In this document: piece after piece, positions 46,564 to 59,661 of the stretch
Position numbering within the stretch: the first letter of the stretch is position 1
How the letters are laid out: each line of letters starts with the position of its first letter
Assembly (NCBI RefSeq): GCF_051622035.1
Contig: NC_135356.1
Span: 11,828,079-11,892,078, forward strand
Source: Arctopsyche grandis
Lineage: Eukaryota > Arthropoda > Insecta > Trichoptera > Hydropsychidae
DNA: 64,000 bases
Direction: 5' to 3'
Notes under the pieces: model-generated
Told to the model about the DNA's origin: nothing
Databases searched by the model: none
What the model saw: the letters and a program-made list of their open reading frames with translations, nothing else
Made by a program: the position numbers and the translations under genes

Positions 46564-49033
46564 TGCTCCCTCAAGTCGAGCTGTGAATCGGAATCTCGCC
46601 AGAAATTCCTCCGAGGAACCTGACCCATCGTATGTCGGGATTATTATTCTCGTCCAGGCCCCCGTTGCGTGGCATCTGATTGCTGCTTTCAGTGCTAGAA
46701 GCCATCGTTCCACTAGTCCATTTACCTGTGGGTGGTACGTCGTTGTCCTGTTGTGCTTCGTACCCAGCAGCTGGCTCAAGGCATTGAAAAGCTCACATTC
46801 GAACTGTCTCCTTTGATCAGTCGTAATCGTTTCTGGGCTTCCAAAACGGGCCAGCCCTACAACGAATGTTTTGCCTCTGTTTCCGCTTTTATGTCCGGGA
46901 TTGGGATGGCTTCCGACCATCGTGTGTAGCGGTCCACACATGTCAAGATGTATGTGTGTCCATTGGATGGTGGTAATGGTCCCACTATGTCCACATGAGC
47001 ATGAGCGAACCTTGATGTTGGCGTGGTGAAAATTCCTATCGGTGTCTGTGTATGACTCGTGGTTTTTGCTCTCTGGCAACTCGTACAGGTCCGTGTCTTG
47101 ATCTTGACCTCGATCCATTTTACGATGTGTAGGTAAGAAGGAGACTTTGACGCCTGTCTCGCTCTCCTCCTTTTTTTCATTCAGCACTTAATACCGGTTT
47201 CTGGGGAGCTGTTGATATAGTTCTAAGTTAGAACAAAAATCTCTGCACCGGTGTCGACAACCATTTGACAACCGATCAACGGAATTGATAATTTATTAAT
47301 AATTAAAATATTTAATTTTTTTGTATTAAAAATTCATCCGATCGCAATCATAATCATAATCTGTTAAGATGTATGCGGGATGCTTTGGATGTTTGAGACC
47401 GAAAGCAGATTGAGTCTTAAATAAAAACTAAGGAATGATTGGTTGTTTTATGATATCCTCAGACAGCAACCTCCTGACGTCAATCCTCAGGAATTTTCTC
47501 CTCCGGTTCCCAAGTGTTCTATCTCTAGATACTGTTTACTTTATCTACACACAGTATGTAGTAACAACAATATTCTGAAACAACTGGTTTCATGACTTTT
47601 TCGTTGAAATTTCGAAAACTCCGATTTTCCGCACGAAGTCCACTCCTAGCAGGACTTCGTCATGGATATCGGCCACGGCGAAATTTCACTTGATTATGAT
47701 TATGATTTGCTCATGCACTTGATCTTGACCTCGATCCATTTTACGATGTGTAGGTAAGAAGGAGACTTTGACGCCTGTCTCGCTCTCCTCCTTTTTTTCG
47801 TTCAGCACTTAATACCGGTTTCTGGGGAGTTGTTGATATAGTTCTAAGTTAGAACAAAAATCTCTGCACCGGTGTCGACAACCATTTGACAACCGATCAA
47901 CGGAATTGATAATTTATTAATAATTAAAATATTTAATTTTTTTGTATTAAAAATTCATCCGATCGCAATCATAATCATAATCTGTTAAGATGTATGCGGG
48001 ATGCTTTGGATGTTTGAGACCGAAAGCAGATTGAGTCTTAAATAAAAACTAAGGAATGATTGGTTGTTTTATGATATCCTCAGACAGCAACCTCCTGACG
48101 TCAATCCTCAGGAATTTTCTCCTCCGGTTCCCAAGTGTTCTATCTCTAGATACTGTTTACTTTATCTACACACAGTATGTAGTAACAACAATATTCTGAA
48201 ACAACTGGTTTCATGACTTTTTCGTTGAAATTTCGAAAACTCCGATTTTCCGCACGAAGTCCACTCCTAGCAGGACTTCGTCATGGATATCGGCCACGGC
48301 GAAATTTCACTTGATTATGATTATGATTTGCTCATGCACTTGATCTTGACCTCGATCCATTTTACGATGTGTAGGTAAGAAGGAGACTTTGACGCCTGTC
48401 TCGCTCTCCTCCTTTTTTTCGTTCAGCACTTAATACCGGTTTCTGGGGAGTTGTTGATATAGTTCTAAGTTAGAACAAAAATCTCTGCACCGGTGTCGAC
48501 AACCATTTGACACGGTATGTCACCAATCGTTGCCCGCCAATGTAAGCTCGCTGGGTGGTCCTCTCTCGCCTTTGAATGCCGCCAAATGCAATGCATGGCA
48601 CATGGCATTCTGTCCATGGCACGAAGTAGCTCAGCTGTCGTCAGATCTCTTCGGTCGCCGACTATTTCTATTTCTTCGTTGCTCTGCTCATCTCCGATTC
48701 CACTTGACTGACACCAATGTTGCGTGGACGTGAGGTGGGGGCTTCCAGAATCGGAGAGAAAGACGCAGGAAGTTGTAGTAGCGGTTTATTGGTCTGCTCT
48801 CGTTGGCGCTCCAGGTCGGAATGCTTTCCAGACCGAGAGCGCCCCATATTTATACCCGTTGGGCACAATACACATACATGTAAACTATTGGTCGATGAGT
48901 GGGGCGATCCCATTGGCCGTTACATACGGCTTATTCATTAGGCGAGGACATTTTGGCGCGAGCGAGAGATCAGGTGATCAGCGCTCGTAAGCCATTGGTC
49001 CACGAGCACCACCCACCTAATCTCTACGTTACA
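46564..49033 (-). mobile_element. Gypsy-type LTR retrotransposon fossil, unit B/C junction copy (LTR 48718-49033)
   Basis: Same parts and order as the copy at 40853-42701, with the 621-bp module (47272-47892) duplicated in tandem. Broken and scrambled like its relatives. Confidence 0.8.
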
Positions 49034-49890
49034 TTATCAATAATAATTTCAGGTTCGTTGTCAAAATCATATAAAGAGTTATTACTTGGGAATTGATTAT
49101 TATCGATTCATTCATTTTCAGAATCAGTAGAGCTGCAGAATTATTAATAATTAAAAATATATTTAATTTTTTTGAAAAAAAAAAACTCATGCGATCGCAA
49201 TCATAATCACAATCTGTTAAAATCTATGCGGGATGCGTTGGATAATGTAATACATACAAGACGGTTTTTTTTAAAACCAGTGTAATCAGATTATTTTTAC
49301 AAACCTCATTTACGTTTACGATGAAAAAGTCACCGGTTTTTTTCCATGCTTATTTTTGAGAAAAAATTCCTACGGAATTTTATTTCTATGCAATATTAAT
49401 TGCTGCTTTTATTAAAAATATTATTTTTCACTCATCTCAAACGAATGAAATTACCAAATTTAATGTACAATTTATTTTATTGTTCAATTATTTTTGTAAA
49501 ATTTCAAAAGTTTCATAACAACTGACCAACATCTGATTTGTGTTTATCCACATTGTTATAACCTTTTGATTTGGAAATTATTTTTAAAGTTTATATAATA
49601 AATAGTTATTATTATTATAATTACTGACCTTTTGATCATTTTATATTTTACAAATTACTATTTAACATATGTACATATGTATGTGCTTAGTTGTAATAAA
49701 AAATGTTCTTCATGTAATTTTTATTTATTTATTTATTGATCTTTAAGTGGAATTGTATATGAAAAATAAACAAAATGTTAATAATTAATTGTGTTTCTTT
49801 ATTGTTGATAATATTCCCACACACTTTGGTATTTTTATTGTAAATTATACATATATGTAGGTTCTGTTATATCCTCCTCCCATAATATAT
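49034..49890. other. end of tandem unit C, then no feature
   Basis: 49034-49318 matches 37513-37798 but with more differences than A versus B, and the array ends near CTCATTTACGTTT. 49320-49890 is AT-rich with a small TACATATG microsatellite and no gene. Confidence 0.6.
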
Positions 49891-49904
49891 AAAATAATTT
49901 TTGT

Positions 49905-50035
49905 CTCTTTTTATAAGATCTTCACAAAGATTATTACACAAAGGCTGAAGAATATCCTCAATGAAAACCAACCGACAGAACAGGCAGGGTTTAGGGCAAA
50001 TTTCAGGACAATGGACCATCTCCAAGTAATATAAA
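49905..50035 (+). mobile_element. LINE reverse transcriptase fragment (endonuclease-type LINE)
   Basis: Plus strand reads KIFTKIITQRLKNILNENQP then TEQAGFRANFRTMDHLQ, a reverse-transcriptase segment typical of RTE-like or related insect LINEs. About 43 residues; both ends lost. Confidence 0.78.
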
Positions 50036-50424
50036 GTTTTTTTCGGACATATGTCGAGCACCAAGCGTCAAATACAACTGATACTAAAATTATTTAGGAT
50101 TGTCTGTGGACAACCGTCACTTGACAACAATATAACACCTAAAGCCACTTCTATTAATATTACATTTCTCTGGCGCAACCCCATGAATATCTTGTCTTTC
50201 TTACATGCTGAAATTCAAACAGTCAAAATTCAATCGAAATGAGCATGCAGCGGCGTAATTTGCAACCATTTGTAGCAAACCCCTTTCCATGTTCAAATAG
50301 GCTATACAATACAAAATTATTTAGAACTAATTAACAGAACAAAATTATTTACAACTAGTAACACTAGTGGGGTTTTTGCCTCATGTGAATTTTTCACTAG
50401 TGGAAGTTTTTATCTTGCCAACAA

Positions 50425-51895
50425 GATATTTATTTATTTATTAAAATAGGCACACATACAGAATAAAATATAAAAAGAAAGTTGTATGGTGAGACAAAAA
50501 ATAATAATAAACACAAATAAAAATATAATATTCCATTTACAGTGAGCACCACATGGTAATATAAAAAAGTAAAATTACAAAAACATCAAGATTTTAAAAA
50601 AAGAAACAGATAAAGTAAAAGAGAAAAAGATAGACAAAGAAGGTGAAGAAGCAAATCAACCACAGATTATTTTCTTCACCTTTGTCCTAAAAATACTAAA
50701 AGAGTCACTAAAGAGGTTGGTACAATCATCTAAGCCAGTGCTTCCCAAATTGGGGGTCGCGACCCCCTGGGGGGGGCAGTAGGATTTCTCGCGGGGGCCG
50801 TGAAAATATTCAGTAGACAGTACAAATATTCATTTATGAATATTTTTCCACATTACATATTTAGGGAATGTATATATATATATTTAAGGAAATATTTCCC
50901 AAACTTGAATGAGGATGAAAGGTACAATTGGATAATAACACAATTTGCCAAGTCCTTAAAATATGATCATATTACGTGGACAGCCCAAGAAGAGTTGATC
51001 GATATCAGCTGAAATAATTTGCTTGAAGTGGAATTAAATGAATAAAGTATTTCAAAATTTTGGTTAAGGCGACAGCAAGAATATCCTGCTATTGGAAAAG
51101 AAGCCCTGGTAACTCTTATTCCTTTCGCGACTACGTACCTATGCGAAACAACATTTTCGTCATTATATTAAAAAATAAGCAAAGGTCATGCCTTTCCACG
51201 GAAACTTTGGAAGATTCTGACATTGAACCCGATATCGATTTGTTATGTAAAAACATGCGACCTCAACTATCGCATTAAATTGTTTCATGTGTGCATAGTT
51301 TTTATTTAAAAAAAATGTTTTTAAGCAAGTTCCTATAATTTTGTGTTGAATATAAATATGTGTATTATAATTGTAATAATTACTGCCAAATAAACCTTTT
51401 AACTAGAAAAAAAATTTTTAGGGGCCGGGAATTAATTATTTCTGATTTAGGGGGTCGGGACATGAAAGTAATTGGGAAGCACTGATCTAAGCTATCGTAA
51501 ATACGGCACATACGAACGATTGCACTATTGAAAGAAATGTTGCTTTGACAAATTGGTGGATAAAAAAGATTAGTGCATCTGGTGAATCGGGCATTAACGT
51601 TAAAGTTAGTCTCATTTAAAACATGTGTCAAGAGTACCATTAGCAATCTTGTATAATATTAAAAAATCAGAAACCCTTCTGCGCTGAGACAAACTTGCAA
51701 TATGGAAAAAAGAAAGTCTGTCATTATAAGATGGTAACAGTTTTTAAGACCAGTCTTATAGGATAAATGACGCAAAAAACGCTTCTGGATTGTTTCTAAA
51801 TGCTCAATATGAGTTTGGTAATAAGGAGACCAAATGATTGAGGCATACTTCACATTACTACGAACCAAACTAATAAATTTGTGAGCAAATGATCA
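50425..51895 (-). mobile_element. LINE remnant (Jockey/CR1-like ORF2 C-terminus and 3' tail) interrupted by a hAT
   Basis: Minus strand from 51895 reads FISLVRSNVKYASIIWSPYY and LETIQKRFLRHLSYKTG, then NARFTRCTNLFYPPICQ and MCRIYDSLD up to the hAT insertion, and resumes beyond it with LFSDSFSIFRTKVKKIICG. The 3' end is an AAATA-type tail near 50425. Frame breaks occur around 51600-51700. Same general type as the LINE at 130-1378, but a different, older copy. Confidence 0.82.
50736..51484 (+). mobile_element. hAT (ZBED-like) deletion derivative, exact 8-bp TSD, nested in a LINE
   Basis: Ends CAGTGCTTCCCAA and TTGGGAAGCACTG are perfect inverted repeats; flanks ATCTAAGC at 50728-50735 and 51485-51492. 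The plus strand keeps the transposase C-terminus: EYPAIGKEALVTLIPFATTY then LCETTFSS, ending with CKNMRPQLSH and a stop. The N-terminal two-thirds are missing and a frame break occurs near 51010. Confidence 0.92.
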
Positions 51896-52017
51896 AAAAC
51901 AAAATAAGATTTTAAAAATTAAACTAAATAAAAGTTTTTTTCATATGTAGAAGATGACTTTTTCGAGCAAAAAAAGATTTGAAGCAAAAAAAATCACATA
52001 ATTTATACAACTTTTTA

Positions 52018-53537
<1,520 letters not shown>

Positions 53538-53971
53538 GGTGTCGTAAATACAAATGTCCAAGTGACAACTGACCCGAGACGTCAAGACCAACTTTTTTTT
53601 ATGTTGACAATACTTCAACACCAGTAGCAAAATGAGTGACAATTGGACAAAAGCTAAATTTACTGATAAGTAGTATATAGAAAAAAATGTTCATTTTAAT
53701 AAAGAAATCATCAAAGATATTTTAATTGTATACTTCATTGTGTATTGTTGTAGAAATATTTAGTACAGGGATGTCATTTCAGTTTTTTCCAGGAGGGAGG
53801 GCAATTGTTGACTAATTTGTGATTATTTTTTGTCAAAATGGTCATTATTATATTATTTATCTTCAACATAAATAACAAGTAGACAGTATAAAAATTTGAC
53901 GTACATTCGCCAAAACTTACTGCAATGCCTGATGGATAAAATTGTCTATCCAGATCGTATTAAATTTGTAG

Positions 53972-54376
53972 TGTTACGTACACTCGGATTAGGCCGAGTA
54001 AGTGCGATCGGATTAGGCCAAGTAGCATCCCAGAGACTGTGTGACCGTTGTAATTGGTTTCGAGGATTATCTCCCCTGAATGCATTAGCGGGGGTAGCAG
54101 TAACTCGGTCGCAGTCCGGTAGAGTTCTCAGAATCCACAGCGATAGCGTGGGAAACTTCCGTGGCACATCCAGTACGTGACCATAACAATAGGTAAACAA
54201 ATCGGACGTCGAAGATGCTCTGAGAGACCTGCCCCTTATAAGGCGGTATTTAGGCGATATCAAGACATTTTGGACGGAGAACTGGCAGTGCGTGTACATA
54301 TCTCCTTAATCATCAATAAATGCTGTGACACGACTTTGGCCTTTTACTTGGATCCGCCACTCACCCCTACGCAACA
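53972..54376. mobile_element. solo LTR, 405 bp, 4-bp TSD
   Basis: TGTTACGTAC...ACGCAACA bounded by GTAG at 53968-53971 and 54377-54380. The partner duplication has the empty site TTGTAGTGATACC. Its terminal words resemble those of the 316-bp LTR at 37.2 kb, so it is probably from a related Gypsy-type family. A solo LTR has no internal region. It inserted after the segment was duplicated. Confidence 0.88.
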
Positions 54377-54484
54377 GTAGTGATACCAGCCAAAGAGTAA
54401 TATTGGTCATTCGTCAAAATAAAACTTGCCATTTCACATTAATACTCACCGTTTATGTTTAGAGACTGACCATTTATTATTTAT

Positions 54485-55150
54485 ACTGACCTTTTTTATT
54501 ATTATATTAACAAAAATAGACTAAAATTCTAAGTGCTTAGATGTTTTTAATATGTAATATTTGAAAAAAAGACGTATATCAATTTACGGTTCGGTGATTA
54601 CTGGTCACAAAGTCACTAAAATCTCTATAACGGAACATCTGGCAGCCGAAAAGTCCATCATACTAACGAGAACTTGAATGCCAAAGATTGTGTATTCGCA
54701 ATTTTCATGGCAAAAATTGTCTTTATGACCACGGCAAAGTGACGAATAGTCCAATTACCCAATTTACGAATTACGATTTATGTCGTATTATGAGAACGTT
54801 GGCTGCAGTGACTAGCATCAATTTGACAGCTGCTTTGGAGTACATATTACACTTATTTGACGTTAAATGTCAGAGCGATTTTTGAACCGTGGCCAGTGCG
54901 ACGATTCAGATTTTACACACCTTAAGAACTTAACGCAAAAGTCTTAAAATGATTTACGTATTTCCTAAAATTTTTGTCTGTTTTCTGTTTTTGAACAAAC
55001 AAACAAAACTTATTAAATTGTATTCACAATTATTGGGGTCCAGATTTCAGGTCCATTTACGAACGAGATGGTCACGCCATATTTATTGAACACTAGTTGT
55101 TTTACCCGGCTTCGCTCACTATTTGTAATATAAACGGCGTAAACATGGCG
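54485..55150. repeat. repeat debris upstream of the zinc-finger gene
   Basis: 54590-54770 is a single arm of the fold-back family at 18179-18749 in inverted orientation, with extra outer sequence shared with 18120-18180. 55095-55150 is the ACCCGGCTTCGCTC repeat. No gene seen. Confidence 0.65.
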
Positions 55151-55550
55151 AATCTAATTTATTTATTTATACAGGTAAAAACCCATTTAAGAAAATAACA
55201 TAATAAAAACATATTATACATATAATGGGGGATGAACGAATGAGACGACTGGCATGTTAATGCACGTGTTTTATTTATGACAGCTGAAGGCAGAGTGAGG
55301 TGGCCAGCTCCGAACATAATCGAGTTGGTCCCCACTCGCAGGAAGGTGACCAAACTCGACCATGTCGTATAGCGAGCCGCCACATCATAATGAAATCTTA
55401 TAATATAAAAATAACAATGAAAGAAAAAAGAATAAAAACATTTAATGAAATCTTATAATATAAAATTAATAATGAAAGAAATAAAGAAAATCAGAAAATA
55501 TGGTAAAAATTCAGGAAACACAATATTTTGAATGGATTCTATAAACCAGG
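55151..55550. other. no gene supported
   Basis: A 74-codon minus-strand open stretch (55159-55383) with ARYTTWSSLVTFLRVGT has GC-balanced codons and may be a LINE 3' scrap. Unassigned. Confidence 0.35.
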
Positions 55551-55551
55551 G

Positions 55552-56250
55552 TTTCCCAAACTTTTTCTGCAATGGAAATTTTAACGGAACACTAACTTTT
55601 TAGGTTGAGTAATTTCTACTAGTAAAAATAATTTTTTGTTTTATTAAAACACATTATTTATTTAGTAATTACTTTAAGATATAAAACTATAATATAATAT
55701 AAACATAAAAATGTGAATAAATAAATATCTGGTGTGGCGTCGAGCCTGTTCCTTCACTTTGACTTCGTTCCATAATAAAAAAATCCCGCTTCGCATAAAT
55801 TCGTTGTAGAAAACGGAAGTGAAACAATAATAGCTTGTTTTGAAAAATTGGGGTACTCTTCTGACAAACTCACCCAGAAATCATTTAAAGGCTGATCTTT
55901 GTATTTTTTATGTTTCAAATCGAAGTCACTAATTATATCAATTACATTTTCATAGTCACTTGCGCTTAAGCCTACTGGTTTAGCTGTCACGGAAAATGGA
56001 TTCCGAACCCAGAACTCGTCCTCTGGAAAATATTGCAAACGAGTTGTTTTCAAGGTACATATGTAACATAGTGATCTAAAAATACTTTGGAAACTTCTTC
56101 ATCTACTTTAAAATTTAACTTAAACATCAGTGGAGATTGATCATCACTCGCCTTTCAATATGAATAACTTTAAATGTGTTGCAGTGTATAAAACCTTTCC
56201 AAATTGTCACGGAGCACTGGTGTTCCTCGGAACATAGTTTGCGAAACGTT
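55552..56250 (-). mobile_element. hAT (ZBED/FAM200-like) deletion derivative
   Basis: Left end CAGGGTTTCCCAAACTTTTT; right end an imperfect inverted counterpart (inverted reading GAAACGTTTCGCAAACTATG). Minus-strand transposase C-terminus: DEFWVRNPFSVTAKPVGLSA, YKDQPLNDFWVSLSEEYPNF, then KQAIIVSLPFSTTNLCEAGF. The TSD is not readable, and the N-terminal part is missing. The copy at 33.1-33.6 kb is a relative. Confidence 0.82.
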
Positions 56251-56520
56251 TCTACACAAGGAATGTACATATACATACATTCAAATAATTTTTATTTTTT
56301 AAATTGTTTTAAATTACGCCAACTGGCACGCATGTAAAATAAACAAAAAGTAATGTGAATATGAGTCGTGTAGTATTAATACCGTCTATAATGGTTTTTG
56401 AACAAATTTTCAAAACTCAATACAAATCATCCGTATTTCCCAGGTATGAAGACGGAGATGAGTTGTGTTATGAAGAGGGAGTAGACATATTGGGGAGTTT
56501 GCATTGGATCTGCTGAAATG
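56251..56520. other. no recognisable feature
   Basis: AT-rich spacer, possibly one end of the Harbinger remnant that follows. No terminal repeat found. Confidence 0.35.
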
Positions 56521-56538
56521 GAAGAAGTAGGTGTGGAA

Positions 56539-56895
56539 TTATGACCATTGATTGGTTAATGTATGGGACTTATTTAAAGTGCCCATTTGAGCCTCAAACA
56601 AAACTTCACCAATTAGTTTTTCTGCCATGATTCGTTGCATTTTGGTTCCCGTTTGGTTTCATTTAACTTCCCGTAATACATTGCCAACATGTTTGGCGTA
56701 AAAATCGTGGCGATCTTCTTTACACTTAAAATGTTCTTTAACTGTCTTCAGTACATCAGTGACCAGTGCTGTATTAGAATAAGGTCGTTTAGGTGGTCTT
56801 GTTCTTGTGTGGGGCATAGATGTCGATGCTGGAGAGTTTACAGTAAGGTCCCCTCCTGCAATATTTTTGTTTATATTTGTTCTCTTCAGTTTCAG
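56539..56895 (-). pseudogene. BESS-motif accessory protein C-terminus of a Harbinger-type element
   Basis: Minus strand reads HTRTRPPKRPYSNTALVTDV, then KCKEDRHDFYAKHVGNVLRE, a TGA stop at 56659-56661, and in the same frame MQRIMAEKLIGEVLFEAQMG to a final stop at 56539. The last parts match the BESS protein-interaction motif found at the C-terminus of MADF-BESS proteins. The single in-frame TGA splits the motif. The neighbour on the other strand is a Harbinger transposase fragment, and PIF/Harbinger elements usually carry a second Myb/SANT- or MADF-like gene. I infer this is that second gene rather than a host gene. No MADF domain is found upstream. Confidence 0.6.
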
Positions 56896-57010
56896 TAAAC
56901 GACAGAAGAATGGAGAAGCATAGCAAAGGATTTTGAAGAAAATTGGAATTTCCCGCACTGTCTCGGCAGCTTGGATGGATAACATGTTAACCGTTTGCCT
57001 GCGGCCGTCT
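56896..57010 (+). mobile_element. PIF/Harbinger transposase fragment
   Basis: Plus strand reads EWRSIAKDFEENWNFPHCLG then SLDG, a stop in place of the usual lysine codon, then HV. WNFPHCLGxxDGKHV is the first catalytic-aspartate region of Harbinger transposases. Only about 35 residues are recognisable. Confidence 0.72.
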
Positions 57011-57119
57011 TCTATGGATGCTTTGGGCGACAAGTCTGTAGCGCGGCTGTCTTCCATAGAATTTCTGAACTTTGCACGGGATTTTGAGGCTTATATGCGC
57101 CTATTTCAACCGTTTTAAG

Positions 57120-57580
57120 GTTCAAAATTGGTTGAATATATTACTGAGAGTTGAATGCCATCTATTCAATTTGCTTAAAATGAATATACACCAGTCAAAA
57201 TTAGTTTTTTGTGGAACCATACTGAAACCTCGTTTATGTGACGTCACGTCTTCATACAATTGAGACGATACCTCTCAATTTTATGAACAATGATTATTTG
57301 ACAATTAAGCCAAAACTACGAGATATATTATGTATTTTATTGTTTAAAATAATACTTTATGTGTTAATTAACATATCTGGTTACTTGAGTAAATATTAAA
57401 ATCTGTATTTAAGGTCGAAAACTCGATTGCCAAATTCGCGAAAAAGGTGCCGCCGCGTACAGGGCTTGTTCGCTATTATATTGCCGCGGGCAAAGGGTTA
57501 ATATTATTCTCCCGAGTGGAAGTGGTTCGCAATTTTATAACTACAAAGGTCGCCACAGTCTAGTGTAAATGGCATTAGTG
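57120..57580. other. no recognisable feature
   Basis: AT-rich except for a short GC-rich patch near 57450-57490. No gene supported. Confidence 0.4.
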
Positions 57581-57618
57581 GATGCAAATTGTACATTTAT
57601 CATGTGTAATTTCAGAAC

Positions 57619-57866
57619 TAATGGAAGATTTTCGGACGGAGGAGTTCTACAACACACTTATTTTTGTTGAAAGACTTCAGAACAACTCCTTGAACATCCC
57701 GGATAAAGAGACAGTAAACCATACTTCTACCCAGGCGAATGAACAGAATTTGGTACGATGTCAGGTGACCTGTACGCTCTTCGACCTCAAGGTGAATCTT
57801 CCTACACACGTTACGGTCTGCGTCAACATCACGGTAGACCTCTCAGGTATTCCGGAGCGTATGTAG
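57619..57866 (+). other. open, coding-like stretch of unknown nature
   Basis: Plus strand reads MEDFRTEEFYNTLIFVERLQ and later FDLKVNLPTHVTVCVNITVD, with balanced codons; the minus strand is open too, so direction is uncertain. It stops where the zinc-finger duplication begins (57877). Confidence 0.3.
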
Positions 57867-57876
57867 CCCCCTCTAT

Positions 57877-58790
57877 AGTTAACTTGGGCGCTAAATTTAT
57901 ATTTTCTATAAAACGAATATTTACCTCATCTTTCCATTTAAAATCTTCAAGTAAAACTTCTTCCGTCTTAATTTGCACACGTTCAACTAACCTCAGCTTC
58001 GCCGTTTCGTTACTTTGAATACAAACGTTTCGGAAAGTGTTAATTAATTCTAGATTTTTGACACACCTCAAGCATATCGTATCTGGCAAATTGTCACCTT
58101 TCTCAACCTGCAAATGAGGATGATAACAACGAATGGTAACGAATTTTAATAGCAATGGATTAAAAATGCCCATAACGGACCGGCATCTGACAGCACTTCT
58201 GAATGCGCTGAACCAGTGGATGAGGGTCGTCATAGATGGAGACGGAAGAATCGAGTGGAGCAGAGCACAGACAAAGTCTGCACTCCATGCTGTTGTAAAT
58301 ACAAATGTCCAAGTGACAACTGACCCGAGACGTCAAGACAAACTTTTTTTTATGTTGACAATACCTCAACACCAGTAGCAAAATGAGTGACAATTGGGCA
58401 AAGCTAAATTTACTGATAAGTAGATATATAGAATAAAAAAATTTAATAAAGAAATCATCAAAGTTATTTTAATTGTATACTTCATTGTTTTTTGTTGTAG
58501 AAATACCTAGTACAGGGATGTCATTTCAGCTTTTTCCAGGGGGGAGGGGCAGAATTTGACTAATTTGTGATTATTTTTTAGTAAAATGGTCATTATTATA
58601 TTATCTATCTTCAACATAAATAACAAGTGGAATAACTGCAATGCCTGTTGGATGAAATTGTCTATCCAGATCGTATTAACCTTGTAGTGATACCAGCCAA
58701 AAAGTAATATTGGCCATTCTTCAAAATAAAACTTACCATTTAACATTAATACTCACCGTTTATGTTTGGAGACTGACCATTTATTATTGG
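57877..58790 (-). pseudogene. truncated duplicate of the ZAD zinc-finger gene
   Basis: Contains exon 1 (58181-58288, protein identical to the parent's 36 residues) and exon 2 (57925-58107), then breaks off in intron 2, so the whole finger exon is missing. Exon 2 lacks 22 codons before its donor compared with the parent; both versions end in GAG before GTAAAT, so the splice site is kept. Upstream DNA to 58790 matches the parent's upstream DNA without the solo LTR. It could at most make a ZAD-only peptide. Confidence 0.88.
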
Positions 58791-58794
58791 TTGT

Positions 58795-58888
58795 GGCTAT
58801 TTGCAGGTACTATATCTGTGAATTATTGGCTATTTGCAGGTACCATATCTGCGAATTATTGGCTATTTGCATGTACTATATCTGCGAA
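58795..58888 (+). repeat. 33-bp tandem repeat, about three copies
   Basis: GGCTATTTGCAGGTACTATA begins units at 58795, 58828 and 58861, with one to three differences between units. Confidence 0.9.
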
Positions 58889-59040
58889 AGGCGCAAAGCC
58901 TTCCCCATAAGACTGCGCCCCATAAGGCTGCGCCCGATAAGGCTGCGCCCCATAAAGCTGCGCCCCCTTTTGGGCCCCATGGGGCTGTGCCCCCTTCGGG
59001 GCCCCATAAGGCTGCGGGCCCTTCGGGGCCCCACGGGGGG
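58889..59040. repeat. GC-rich 15-bp minisatellite and GGGGCCCC-rich patch
   Basis: Units like CATAAGGCTGCGCCC repeat four times, followed by CTTCGGGGCCCCATAAGGCT-type sequence. Base composition is strikingly unlike the surroundings. Confidence 0.85.
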
Positions 59041-59661
59041 TGAATCCATTGAATCGAAAAAAAACAAATCGGCGCCTATGGATCGAAAAAAATCGAATCA
59101 CGTGTTCGATGACGTCACCGATATACGGACGACGACGAAGGATACTTACATACATACATACATACATACAAAGTCTCTTTCCAAATTATATATTAGAAGA
59201 TAAGAAGATATATAAAAACGGACTGTCGCTAAATATATATATTTGTATATTTTTATGTTTGTATATATGTGACGGACGATCAACCGTCAACCGGTATGGG
59301 GAACAAATTTTTTTTTTTTCATATTTTTCTATTTTGAGTTGGTTTTTAAGCTCTTTTTCCTATTATGCTTTAGATTAACACTAGAATAATATAATACTGT
59401 GATTACTAACCAAATTAAATTAAAATTGTAAAATAGAAAATGATCAGTAGCTATTAAAATAGATATAAGATGTATTGTGAACATAATTTCGTAATAATAA
59501 AAAGCATTTAAAAATCAAAAAATATCTTTCATTTTTTCAGTTTTTTCATTTTTTTCATTTTTTTCATTTTTTCAGTTTTTCAGTTTCCCAGTTTTTTCAG
59601 GTCCCGGGGTGCCGAAGGCATTGGGGGCGCTGGGGGCGCCGGAGGCGTCGGCGGCGCTGGA
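59041..59661. repeat. interspersed repeat tail and low-complexity DNA
   Basis: CGATGACGTCACCGATATAC, a TACA microsatellite (59148-59170) and AAGTCTCTTTCC resemble the tail of the repeat in acid phosphatase intron 6. 59520-59600 is TTTTTCA-type low complexity, and 59600-59660 a GGCGCTGGGG-type GC-rich patch. Confidence 0.6.

Larger units (their letters stand above)
36482..49318. repeat. recent large tandem amplification (units A, B, B', C)
   Basis: The word CCGATCAACGGAATTG marks unit starts at 36482, 41561, 47272 and 47893. Unit A is 5,079 bp, B 5,711 bp, B' 621 bp, and C is cut off after ~1,430 bp. Aligned stretches differ by only scattered single bases. The length difference between A and B equals three extra 174-bp repeats (522 bp) plus a 110-bp stretch in the left part, and the spacing of the three LTR copies (5,189 and 6,332 bp) fits exactly once B' is added. 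Each unit carries Gypsy fossil parts, an LTR, anonymous AT-rich DNA and a Tc1 fragment. Confidence 0.95.

Noticed and set aside
56896-57057. Extending the BESS frame upstream to an ATG at 57057 as one host protein
   Set aside because: That part lies opposite a recognisable Harbinger transposase segment on the plus strand and has no MADF-like content.
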